From positions 58,749 through 122,748 of the forward strand of contig CAZTDX010000002.1 of NCBI GenBank assembly GCA_964612425.1: 64,000 bases of DNA. Direction: 5' to 3'. The notes under the pieces are model-generated. The model saw nothing but the letters and a program-made list of their open reading frames with translations, was not told the DNA's origin and did not search any database. The position numbers were made by a program, and so were the translations under genes. The stretch is from CAUJGP01 sp964612425. GTDB taxonomy: Bacteria; Bdellovibrionota; Bdellovibrionia; Bdellovibrionales; Bdellovibrionaceae. Shown piece by piece: positions 1 to 7,268 of the stretch (its first letter is position 1; every line of letters begins with the position of its first letter).

Positions 1-230
1 ATAAGAGTTATGCCTTTAATTTCATTTCTAAGAACAAGTCCTTTGAAGTCATTGACAAAAAGAATATTACTTCCTGAACCTAAATATAATTTATTTAAAC
101 CATAATAAAAAGAATCTTTGATTAACTCCTGTAAGTCACCTTCGGAGTTTAACTCCCCAAAATACTGGGCACGGGCTTTTACGCCAAACGTGTTATAGGG
201 TGTTAAATCAACATCTTTAATAATATTCAC
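1..230 (-). CDS. murB: UDP-N-acetylenolpyruvoylglucosamine reductase, N-terminal part (cut by window edge)
   Basis: The minus strand reads a GTG-initiated frame that stays open to the window edge (about 76 residues). It carries the typical MurB beginning: an L-x-x-YNTFGV segment near residues 9-17 and LGSGSNILF near residues 50-58, the FAD-binding glycine loop of the FAD_binding_4 fold. MurB reduces UDP-GlcNAc-enolpyruvate to UDP-MurNAc in the cytoplasm, for peptidoglycan synthesis. The GTG at 230-228 overlaps the TGA stop of phoR (229-227) in a GTGA arrangement, so translation is probably coupled to the phosphate regulon mRNA. The C-terminal substrate-binding part is not in the window. Identity is confident from the two motifs; completeness cannot be judged. 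Confidence 0.85.
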   Translation of the reverse strand, partial: MNIIKDVDLTPYNTFGVKARAQYFGELNSEGDLQELIKDSFYYGLNKLYLGSGSNILFVNDFKGLVLRNEIKGITL

Positions 231-1756
231 TTATTTTTAGTCTCTTTGTTATTCTCTTTGGAAAGTAAGTAAGAAACTTCACCACCCACTGACGCTTGCA
301 AAACTTGATTCTGCGGAAAGAAGCAAATAAACTCACTCCCTTCACCAAGACGACTTCGAACAGACACTGAACCTTTATGCGCAAGCATTAAGTGTTTCAC
401 AATAGCAAGGCCCAATCCCGTTCCACCTAACTCGCGCGATCTCCCCTTATCCACTCGATAAAATCGCTCAAAAAGTCGTGCTTGATGCTGCTCCGGGATC
501 CCTTGACCCCGATCTTTAATCCGCAGTTCAACTCCCCCAGGAACCGACATCCAAACTAAATCTATTTGTCCCTTTTCTGGACCATAGCGAATGGCATTGG
601 AAACTAAATTTCTAAGTATTTGTTGCAATTTAACGGGATCAGCGACCAAAGATGCTGCCTGATTACTGACAACAATTTTCTGACCCTTTTCTTGTAGAGC
701 TTGAGCAAGCTCTTCTCTAACCGCCTCTGAAACCTTCGCCGTATCATTCACTTCCAGTTGTACTTCAGGTGCTGATTCCAATTTCGAAATTAATAATAAA
801 TCATTCACCAAATCTACCAAGCGATTGATATTTCTTGATAAAATAGCAGCAAATTCTTGAGCGCTTTCTTTATTTCCACTCAATAAATCTTCTTTCAGTA
901 AATCCACATAGCCCTTCACCGTCGTTAGTGGAGTTCGAAGCTCGTGACTGACATTACTTAAAAATTCAATCCTCATGCGTTCTAATGATTTTAGGTGTGT
1001 GATATCATGAAAAACGACCAAGGCTCCATAGAGTTCATCACTATCAGGTCGCTTCAAGGACGATATAGAAACCGCATAGTCTCTTGCCCGACCCTCTAAT
1101 TGCGAGGCTAAGCTGATTGTCTGCTCACTCAAAACTCCGTGAGTGAGCGTGTTATTGAGAAGCCCCAACAATTCAGGATCACGAATGATATCGGAAAAAT
1201 ACAAAGTCTGACTTCCATTTGATTGATTTAAAAAATGTTTGGCAAAATGAGCATTAAAAAAAACGAGTCGCTGCTGACCATCGACACTCACAACGGCATC
1301 AGCCATAGACATCATAAGAGTTTCACTCTCTTGTCTTAACTGATCGAGCTGTGAATACTTTTTCTTTAATTTTTTTCGGACACGACTTAAAGCAATTTCT
1401 AATTCGAAAAACTCACCTTCTTCTTCATCAAATACATCTTCGTCATCGAGTTCTGAGGCCTCTAGCCCTCGACGATTCACCATTCCACGCACGGTTTTAA
1501 TAATATGCGCCAGTGGTAAAACGGAGCGGTAGGAAAACCACGCTGAAATTAAAACCATTAAAATCGCAAGCAGTGGAATTAGCTTTAATAACCACGGTCC
1601 TACAAGGCGAAAAAACTCTTCTCTTGATGAAGTACCCATTTCTGGAATGAGAAAGGAGTAGCCAATTGCCAAACCAAAAAGTACTACAAAAAAATAGGCA
1701 CTGACGTGGTTCCAAAATGTTCGTAAAAAAATTCTCTTAGGAAAATAGGCTTTCAT
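227..1756 (-). CDS. phoR: Phosphate regulon sensor histidine kinase
   Basis: A 509-residue inner-membrane histidine kinase. Two hydrophobic segments lie at about residues 14-36 and 52-72 with only a short loop between them, so there is no large periplasmic sensor, as in other PhoR proteins that sense through PstSCAB/PhoU. A charged linker (about 95-140) is rich in Asp/Glu, then comes a PAS-like domain (about 145-255). The HisKA box has the phospho-acceptor at His271 (SHELRTP). The HATPase domain shows the N box (NAIRYGP), DRGQGIP and GGTGLGLAIV. It is separated from phoB by 49 bp and reads into murB by a GTGA overlap. Its place in the pst-phoU-phoB operon supports the PhoR call over a generic kinase. 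Confidence 0.93.
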   Translation of the reverse strand: MKAYFPKRIFLRTFWNHVSAYFFVVLFGLAIGYSFLIPEMGTSSREEFFRLVGPWLLKLIPLLAILMVLISAWFSYRSVLPLAHIIKTVRGMVNRRGLEASELDDEDVFDEEEGEFFELEIALSRVRKKLKKKYSQLDQLRQESETLMMSMADAVVSVDGQQRLVFFNAHFAKHFLNQSNGSQTLYFSDIIRDPELLGLLNNTLTHGVLSEQTISLASQLEGRARDYAVSISSLKRPDSDELYGALVVFHDITHLKSLERMRIEFLSNVSHELRTPLTTVKGYVDLLKEDLLSGNKESAQEFAAILSRNINRLVDLVNDLLLISKLESAPEVQLEVNDTAKVSEAVREELAQALQEKGQKIVVSNQAASLVADPVKLQQILRNLVSNAIRYGPEKGQIDLVWMSVPGGVELRIKDRGQGIPEQHQARLFERFYRVDKGRSRELGGTGLGLAIVKHLMLAHKGSVSVRSRLGEGSEFICFFPQNQVLQASVGGEVSYLLSKENNKETKNK

Positions 1757-1805
1757 ATTTTTTACTTCACGCTTTACGTTTCATTTTTATCAATCCACTC
1801 ACTTT

Positions 1806-2573
1806 TTAGGATTGGCTCTCTTGATCATAAAATCGATATCCAATACCACGAGCCGTCTCAATTTTATCACCCAATGGGCCTAACTTTTTTCTCAGTGAAA
1901 AGACGTGAGTATCAACCGTTCTCCCAATCACATTAACACCTTCTCCCTGAACAACTTGTATTAATTGTTCACGAGTAAAAACTTTGCCATGATTTTGCAT
2001 CATAATGACTAACAACTTATATTCTGTGGGAGTGAGCGCTAGTTTTTCTTCACCTAAAAAAGCTTCATAACTCTTTAAATGAATTTTTAATGGCCCCCAT
2101 TTTAATTCAGCTTGATCCGGACTCAAAGCACTTTTAATCATTTGATCACGTCTCATCAGCGCCTTCACCCTGGCTAATAAAACTGAAGCATCAAATGGTT
2201 TTATGAGATAGTCATCAGCGCCCGCCTCTAATCCTTCAACCACCTCATTGGGTTCAGCTTTTGCCGTGACCATAATTATTGGAAGTTTTTTAAACGCTGG
2301 ATTTTTTCTAATGGACTTTAAAAACTCAAAACCACTGGTCCCTGGAAGCATCCAATCCAAAATCATTAAATCAAAAATAGGAGCAGCTGTTGCCTCTGTC
2401 GACGACTTCAAATCACCGGAAGTTGCGTTTGGAAATTGATTTCGAAATTCTTCCACACTAGACAACGAAATGACTTCAAAACCTTGACGTTTCAATAAGA
2501 GCGTCATTAGATCTCGTATCTCAGTTTCGTCTTCAATGAGAAGAATACGGTTAGGCACGTTGTTCCTTTCCAT
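1806..2573 (-). CDS. phoB: Phosphate regulon response regulator (OmpR/PhoB family)
   Basis: A receiver domain followed by a winged-helix DNA-binding domain of the OmpR class. The receiver has the acidic pair (LLIEDE), the phospho-acceptor Asp in LMILDWMLPG, Thr in VTAKA and Lys in IKPF. The C-terminus has LTPTEYKLL and the recognition-helix region ending GYRF. About 20 extra residues rich in Ser/Thr/Ala sit between helix 2 and strand 3 of the receiver, which is longer than usual. The ATG at 2573 has AGGAAGAG upstream; a GTG at 2558 with its own AAAGGA is an alternative that would shorten the protein by five residues. The gene overlaps the 3' end of phoU, so the two are translationally linked. 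It should activate the pst promoter under low phosphate. Confidence 0.93.
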   Translation of the reverse strand: MERNNVPNRILLIEDETEIRDLMTLLLKRQGFEVISLSSVEEFRNQFPNATSGDLKSSTEATAAPIFDLMILDWMLPGTSGFEFLKSIRKNPAFKKLPIIMVTAKAEPNEVVEGLEAGADDYLIKPFDASVLLARVKALMRRDQMIKSALSPDQAELKWGPLKIHLKSYEAFLGEEKLALTPTEYKLLVIMMQNHGKVFTREQLIQVVQGEGVNVIGRTVDTHVFSLRKKLGPLGDKIETARGIGYRFYDQESQS

Positions 2574-3216
2574 GACGAATATCTCTTCCTGAAGATGCAA
2601 AAATCACATCTTCAGAAATATTCGTTGCATGATCACCCAGTCGCTCTAAGCTTCGAGCAATAGAAATGAGATTTAATCCAGGTCGGATATGGAGCTGGTT
2701 CTTGGTCATCCACTCTTCAATTTTTCTGAGGACGGCATTTTTATTAGAATCCACACGGTCATCCATCAACATAACAGCTTGAGCCAGCTGCTCATCCCCT
2801 TTAACAAATGAGTCTAACGACTGCTTTACCATAGCCTTCACATCAACCACCATTTCACTGATTTCAGGGCAATCGACTGATAAATTATGCTGTAGAAAAT
2901 CATTACCACTATAGGCAATATTAACACACTGATCGCCCATTCGTTCCAAATCTGTATTAATCTTGATAACGGCCACGATAAACCGTAAATCTTTAGCCAC
3001 AGGACCTTGTTTTGCTAAAAGTTCGATACAAAAATTATCAATACGAAGTTGCTCATCATTAATTTTTTTTTCTATTTCATGCACTTTTTGAAAACGAGAC
3101 CGATCTTCGCTCAATAAAGCACCAGCAGCTTCCTCAAGAGCCTTTTCTACGTATGCACCCATCAATACTAAAATCCGTTTTAATTCTTCAATTTTTACTT
3201 CAAAATGTCTTTCCAT
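2551..3216 (-). CDS. phoU: Phosphate signalling/transport regulatory protein
   Basis: 221 residues, the usual PhoU length, made of two three-helix PhoU repeats. Each has the metal-binding type acidic motif, seen as DLERMGDQCVNIA in the first half and SLERLGDHATNISED in the second. PhoU is a peripheral cytoplasmic protein that links the PstSCAB transporter to PhoR and keeps the regulon off when phosphate is plentiful. The ATG is preceded by GAGGGG at good spacing. It follows pstB after 80 bp, a space that could hold a secondary promoter, and overlaps phoB at its end. Nothing unusual in length or motifs. Confidence 0.95.
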   Translation of the reverse strand: MERHFEVKIEELKRILVLMGAYVEKALEEAAGALLSEDRSRFQKVHEIEKKINDEQLRIDNFCIELLAKQGPVAKDLRFIVAVIKINTDLERMGDQCVNIAYSGNDFLQHNLSVDCPEISEMVVDVKAMVKQSLDSFVKGDEQLAQAVMLMDDRVDSNKNAVLRKIEEWMTKNQLHIRPGLNLISIARSLERLGDHATNISEDVIFASSGRDIRHGKEQRA

Positions 3217-3254
3217 GAAATCCCCTCTTTCACACTCGACCGTACTATGAGCTT

Positions 3255-3284
3255 ATTCTAACGATGTGCCTACTCGCTTGACAA
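3255..3284 (-). promoter_or_regulatory. Possible internal promoter ahead of phoU-phoB-phoR
   Basis: In the 80-bp gap between pstB and phoU the minus strand has TTGTCA (3284-3279), an 18-bp spacer and TAGAAT (3260-3255). Both boxes are close to the sigma-70 consensus. It would allow basal phoU/phoB/phoR expression independent of the Pho-box promoter. No experimental support; a match of this quality can occur by chance in AT-rich DNA. Confidence 0.35.
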
Positions 3285-3296
3285 GCCTAAATCAAG

Positions 3297-4160
3297 CTAT
3301 CCAAATCTTCCCGTAATATAATTCTCCGTTCTTTGATCTTTTGGACACGTAAATACTTGGGTGGTTTCTCCAAACTCAACTAATTCGCCTAAGTACATAA
3401 ATGCCGTGTGATCTGAAACCCTACCCGCTTGATGCATATTGTGCGTAACCATGATGATTGTGACTTTATTTTTTAATTGCATCACCAACTCTTCAATCGC
3501 TCCAGATGAAATAGGATCTAAGGCCGACGTTGGCTCATCCAAAAGCAAAATCTCTGGCTCAATGGAAAGCGCGCGAGCTATACAAAGTCGCTGCTGCTGA
3601 CCTCCAGATAAACTCAAGGCTGAGTGATCAAGACGATCCTTCACCTCATCCCATAGGGCTGCATCCTTTAGTGCCTGCTCGGCCCGTTCCATTAAAACGG
3701 ACTTTTTCTTTACTCCACGAACACGAAGTCCATAAATTGTATTTTCAAAAATAGATTTAGGAAATGGATTAGGCTTTTGAAACACCATTGAAATTCTCAT
3801 TCTTATTTCGATGGGATCAACTTTTGAATCTAAAATATTTATTTCACCAGGATGGAGATGAATCTGCCCATCATACCGATTCTCAGCATAGAGATCATGC
3901 ATTCGATTAAAACAGCGAAGTAAGGTTGTTTTACCACAGCCAGAAGGACCAATAAGGGCCGTCAGTTTATTTTTGTAAATTGGCATCGTTACCGATTTTA
4001 AAATCTGTTTTGAACCATAGTAAAACTTCAGATTTTTAATATCTGCTTTCACCGCAAGCTGAATATTTTTATCGTCAACCCCGAGGTTTCCGTCGCCAGC
4101 TTGATTCCTATTTTCAGAACCAGTAGATTCTTTTTTATTTTCTCCAGATAGCGTTACCAT
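3297..4160 (-). CDS. pstB: Phosphate ABC transporter ATP-binding protein
   Basis: 287 residues of ABC ATPase with all motifs: Walker A GPSGCGKTT, Q-loop in SMVFQKPNPFP, signature LSGGQQQR, Walker B ILLLDEPTSALD and switch His in MVTHNM. The PNPFP segment after the Q-loop is typical of PstB. It energises phosphate import by PstA/PstC at the cytoplasmic face of the inner membrane. The first ~40 residues are a hydrophilic tail rich in Asn, Lys and Gly that most PstB proteins lack. The start may therefore be internal, but the ATG at 4160 overlaps the 3' end of pstA by 7 bp, as expected in a tight operon. Confidence 0.96.
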   Translation of the reverse strand: MVTLSGENKKESTGSENRNQAGDGNLGVDDKNIQLAVKADIKNLKFYYGSKQILKSVTMPIYKNKLTALIGPSGCGKTTLLRCFNRMHDLYAENRYDGQIHLHPGEINILDSKVDPIEIRMRISMVFQKPNPFPKSIFENTIYGLRVRGVKKKSVLMERAEQALKDAALWDEVKDRLDHSALSLSGGQQQRLCIARALSIEPEILLLDEPTSALDPISSGAIEELVMQLKNKVTIIMVTHNMHQAGRVSDHTAFMYLGELVEFGETTQVFTCPKDQRTENYITGRFG

Positions 4161-5062
4161 TTAATTCCTTTTCTAAATCGATATCGTAAAAAAATTGCAA
4201 TTGCGTTCATGACTAAGGTTAAACTTAAGAGCACCACTCCCGTGGCCGCAGCATTCACATGGAATTCTTCTTGAGGCCGGCTAACCCAATTGAATAACTG
4301 AATGGGAAGCACAGTGAAAGCATCCGAAAGCCATTCGAAGCTAATAAAGGGAGGCGTTACTTTGAGTGGAGAATGGGGAAGAAAGGCAATAAACGTCAAA
4401 GCTCCAATTGTTATTAATGGCGCCGTTTCTCCAATCGCACGCGAGAGGGCGATAATAACTCCCGTTAAAACACCTCCACTACTATAGGGGATTAAATGGT
4501 CTTTAACTGTTTGCCATTGACTCGCACCCAACGACATTGAGGCCTCGCGAATGGTTTGCGGAATGGCTCGCAAGGACTCTCTGGTTGTCACAATCACTAT
4601 AGGGAGCACCAACAAGCCTAGCGTCAAACCAGCGGTCAGAATACTATTTCCAAAACCGAATTGGTAAACAAAAATCCCTAAAGCCATCAAACCAAAAGTA
4701 ATGGATGGTACAGCTGCTAAATTAACTATATTTAGTTCAATAATGAGAGTGAGCCAGTTTTTTGGAGCATACTCTTCTAAATAAATTCCCGTTGCAACTC
4801 CCAATGGAATCGCACAAAGGGCTGTTACCGTCATCACAGCTAATGTGCCTACCCAGGCCGATAAAATTCCAGCCTTCCCCGCAAAACGCGATGGAAAATT
4901 GAGAAAAAAATCTACGCTCAAACGTGGAACACCTGTTTTAGCCAAATCATAAAATAAAACAAGCACCACAAGTAGTGCAAAAGCCAAAGTGAGAAAACCC
5001 AAAATAGCAGCGAATGTGTTTATTATTTTTTTACGTCGAATGATTTGCTGAATGGGACGCAT
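4154..5062 (-). CDS. pstA: Phosphate ABC transporter permease PstA
   Basis: An integral membrane permease of the BPD_transp_1 family with about six hydrophobic helices; the first spans about residues 18-40. The EAA-type loop that contacts PstB is visible as REASMSLGASQWQTVKDHLIP, and GETAPL follows in the next helix region, which is characteristic of PstA. Together with PstC it forms the inner-membrane channel for inorganic phosphate. The ATG at 5062 was chosen over a TTG one codon earlier because AAGGA lies 8 bases upstream. It lies 14 bp after pstC and overlaps pstB. Confidence 0.95.
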   Translation of the reverse strand: MRPIQQIIRRKKIINTFAAILGFLTLAFALLVVLVLFYDLAKTGVPRLSVDFFLNFPSRFAGKAGILSAWVGTLAVMTVTALCAIPLGVATGIYLEEYAPKNWLTLIIELNIVNLAAVPSITFGLMALGIFVYQFGFGNSILTAGLTLGLLVLPIVIVTTRESLRAIPQTIREASMSLGASQWQTVKDHLIPYSSGGVLTGVIIALSRAIGETAPLITIGALTFIAFLPHSPLKVTPPFISFEWLSDAFTVLPIQLFNWVSRPQEEFHVNAAATGVVLLSLTLVMNAIAIFLRYRFRKGIKW

Positions 5063-5076
5063 CAAAGAAATCCTTT

Positions 5077-5991
5077 CTAGTAAACTTCTCTAAAAATTCG
5101 GCGCAGTATAAAACCAATAATATTAAAAACCATCGTAATTACTAATAGAGTGAGCCCCGCTACATAAATACTTTGATACCCAATGGAGCCATGGGGTAAA
5201 TCCCCTAAACTCACTTGAACAATAAAAGCGGTGATCGTTTCTGATGGCTCCAGCGGATTCCAAGTCAAATTAGGTTGCATACCGGCGGCGATGGCCACAA
5301 CCATAGTCTCGCCAATCGCGCGAGAAATTCCTAAAATGTAGGCTGAAGAAATACCAGAAAGAGCCGCAGGAAAAATAACTTTCAAGGCTGTTTCAATTCG
5401 TGTGGCACCCATGGCGTAAGACCCTTCACGAAGATAGTTCGGAACGGCTCGCATCGCGTCTTCTGACAGTGAACTCACATAGGGGATAATCATAATCCCA
5501 ATCACGAGGCCGGCACTTAACACATTAAAACCGATATCAGGAAAAAAAACCCGTAATATAGGAGTGACAAACAAGAGAGCAAAGTATCCATAGACAACAG
5601 TGGGTACAGCACTGAGTAATTCCAAACAAGGTTTTAAAATTTCTCTTGTGCGAGGCCCAACAAATTCTGAAAGATAAATCGCAGAAATAGTCCCCAAAGG
5701 AATTGCAACAATAAGTGCAATAACTGCTGTTAGGAGTGTACCACCCACTAAAGGCAAAATTCCAAAGCGGGCCTGATCAAACATGGGAGTCCACTCAGTC
5801 CCTGTAATAAATTCATTTAATGAGACGTGATTAAAAAAAGGAATAGATTCTTTAATAAGAATAAAAGCAATGGCTGCCGTTAGCAAAACACTTACCATGG
5901 CCGCCATAAATAAAATTGATTCAATAACAAATTCTGTTATTTTTTGATGAAAGCGACGCTTTAACGCCGCCTCTCTTTTACTAAACTTCAA
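5077..5991 (-). CDS. pstC: Phosphate ABC transporter permease PstC
   Basis: About 304 residues with six predicted membrane helices and the PstC-type EAA loop (REGSYAMGATRIETALKVIFP) followed by GISRAIGETMVVAIAAG. These sequences distinguish PstC from PstA. It pairs with PstA to form the phosphate channel in the inner membrane. The start codon is TTG, with AAGGA six bases upstream. It sits between pstS (18 bp away) and pstA (14 bp away), in the standard order. Confidence 0.95.
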   Translation of the reverse strand: MKFSKREAALKRRFHQKITEFVIESILFMAAMVSVLLTAAIAFILIKESIPFFNHVSLNEFITGTEWTPMFDQARFGILPLVGGTLLTAVIALIVAIPLGTISAIYLSEFVGPRTREILKPCLELLSAVPTVVYGYFALLFVTPILRVFFPDIGFNVLSAGLVIGIMIIPYVSSLSEDAMRAVPNYLREGSYAMGATRIETALKVIFPAALSGISSAYILGISRAIGETMVVAIAAGMQPNLTWNPLEPSETITAFIVQVSLGDLPHGSIGYQSIYVAGLTLLVITMVFNIIGFILRRIFREVY

Positions 5992-6009
5992 TCAAATTCC
6001 TTCTACCAA

Positions 6010-7017
6010 TTAGAGTCTTGTTTCCTTTTTCAAAAGTTCTTCGACCTTAAGACCTACTTCAGCATGACCATTAAATACAGTGCCTAATTGATTTTTTTGT
6101 AATCTCTGCTGAGCTAATTCATAGGCTTTAGCAGGTAATGCAATTCCTTTCACCTCAGGAATCAACATTGACGCATTCTTTAAATAAAATTCTGCAAACC
6201 GCTTTACTTCTGGTTTTTTCATAGAAGCTTCATTGACATAAATAAAAAGTGGTCTTGATAAAGGAAAGTATGTACCGTTCTCAACCGTTTCTTTGCTTGC
6301 GCGAACAGCAAGATTTTTTTTCGGAGCCTTAGCTCCTCCAATAATTCCCACCATTTTCAGTTTCGACTGATTCTCTTCAAAGTAAGTCAGTGGTAAAAAA
6401 CCTAAACCATTTTTATCGTTAGAAACTCCTTGAACCAAAGTATTATCATCTTCGCTCGCAGTATAATCACCGCGGCTAGATCGAGCCTTGCCAACGACGG
6501 CTTCAGTAAAATAATCAAAGGTTCCTGAGTCACTTCCTGCGCCATATAATTTAAATGCTTCATTGGGCCACTTTGGATTAACTTGACTCCAAGTCGTCAC
6601 TTTTCCTTGCGCTTCAGGACTCCACATTGCCTTCAACTGATCAACTGTGATTTCATTAAGCCAATTATTTTTTGGGTTAACAACGATAACCATGGCATCA
6701 AATGCAATTGGTAACTCAATATATTTTATTTTGCTTGCAGAACAATCCGCCATTTCTTTATCCGTGATGGGACGGCTAGCATCTTGAACATCGGTTTCAC
6801 CACGACAAAACTTTTTAAATCCACCGCCGGTCCCAGAAATTCCAACAGTGACTTTTACGGCACCCTTTTCACTCGTCTGAAACTCTTCCGCGACAGCCTC
6901 TGTTATGGGATAAACAGTGCTAGACCCATCGATCTTAACGATGACATCACCAGCATAGGCAGTGGAAAATGAAGAGATAGAAATGAAAAGGGACAATGCT
7001 GCTGTTATTTTAAACAT
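6010..7017 (-). CDS. pstS: Periplasmic phosphate-binding protein
   Basis: 335 residues with a classical signal peptide (Lys3, hydrophobic core, cleavage after AYA near residue 22). It belongs to the PstS/PBP-like domain-2 family: IDGSSTVYPITEAVAEEF near the mature N-terminus provides the phosphate-binding SST, followed by SGTGGGFKKFCRGETD and GSDSGTFDYFTEAV, which bind phosphate in relatives. There is no lipobox Cys, so it is a free periplasmic protein. As first gene of the operon it is directly downstream of the Pho-box-like promoter, with GGAG five bases before the ATG. Confidence 0.96.
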   Translation of the reverse strand: MFKITAALSLFISISSFSTAYAGDVIVKIDGSSTVYPITEAVAEEFQTSEKGAVKVTVGISGTGGGFKKFCRGETDVQDASRPITDKEMADCSASKIKYIELPIAFDAMVIVVNPKNNWLNEITVDQLKAMWSPEAQGKVTTWSQVNPKWPNEAFKLYGAGSDSGTFDYFTEAVVGKARSSRGDYTASEDDNTLVQGVSNDKNGLGFLPLTYFEENQSKLKMVGIIGGAKAPKKNLAVRASKETVENGTYFPLSRPLFIYVNEASMKKPEVKRFAEFYLKNASMLIPEVKGIALPAKAYELAQQRLQKNQLGTVFNGHAEVGLKVEELLKKETRL

Positions 7018-7103
7018 TTTTACTCCTTTATGTTATTAACCAGCGGATTGTTTGAAGACGATTTCATTCAATCACTCTCTGCTTAAAACTTTGTTGTAGG
7101 CGA

Positions 7104-7149
7104 AGTATAAATGATTCTCGACATTTGTATTGTTAAGATACTGTTAAGA
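7104..7149 (-). promoter_or_regulatory. Pho-box-like operator and promoter of the pst operon
   Basis: On the minus strand CTTAACA (7148-7142) is repeated as CTTAACA (7137-7131) exactly 11 bp later, and a weaker third half-site AAATGTC follows at the same 11-bp step. Ten bases further lies TATACT (7109-7104), a good -10 box. Direct heptamers with 4-bp spacers located where the -35 box would be, 10 bp before the -10, is the established PhoB/PhoP geometry. The TTAACA core is closer to the Bacillus type than to the E. coli TGTCA type. Likely PhoB-activated start of pstS. Confidence 0.7.
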
Positions 7150-7170
7150 AATAAGGTTTTTAAGTGCTTT

Positions 7171-7208
7171 AAAAAACAAAAGCCGAAGTTGGTTACTTCG
7201 ACTTTTGT
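7171..7208 (-). terminator. Rho-independent terminator of the AAA+ gene
   Basis: On the minus strand a 14-bp stem (one G-U pair) with a 5-nt loop, arms 7208-7195 and 7189-7176, is followed at once by six T residues (7175-7170 side). It lies 60 bp downstream of the stop of the Clp-like ATPase gene, so it separates that unit from the pst operon. Confidence 0.85.
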
Positions 7209-7268
7209 TAATAATCTTTTCAAAAGATTAATTTAGGAATGAATGTTCCTTAATTAATCATTTTTATA

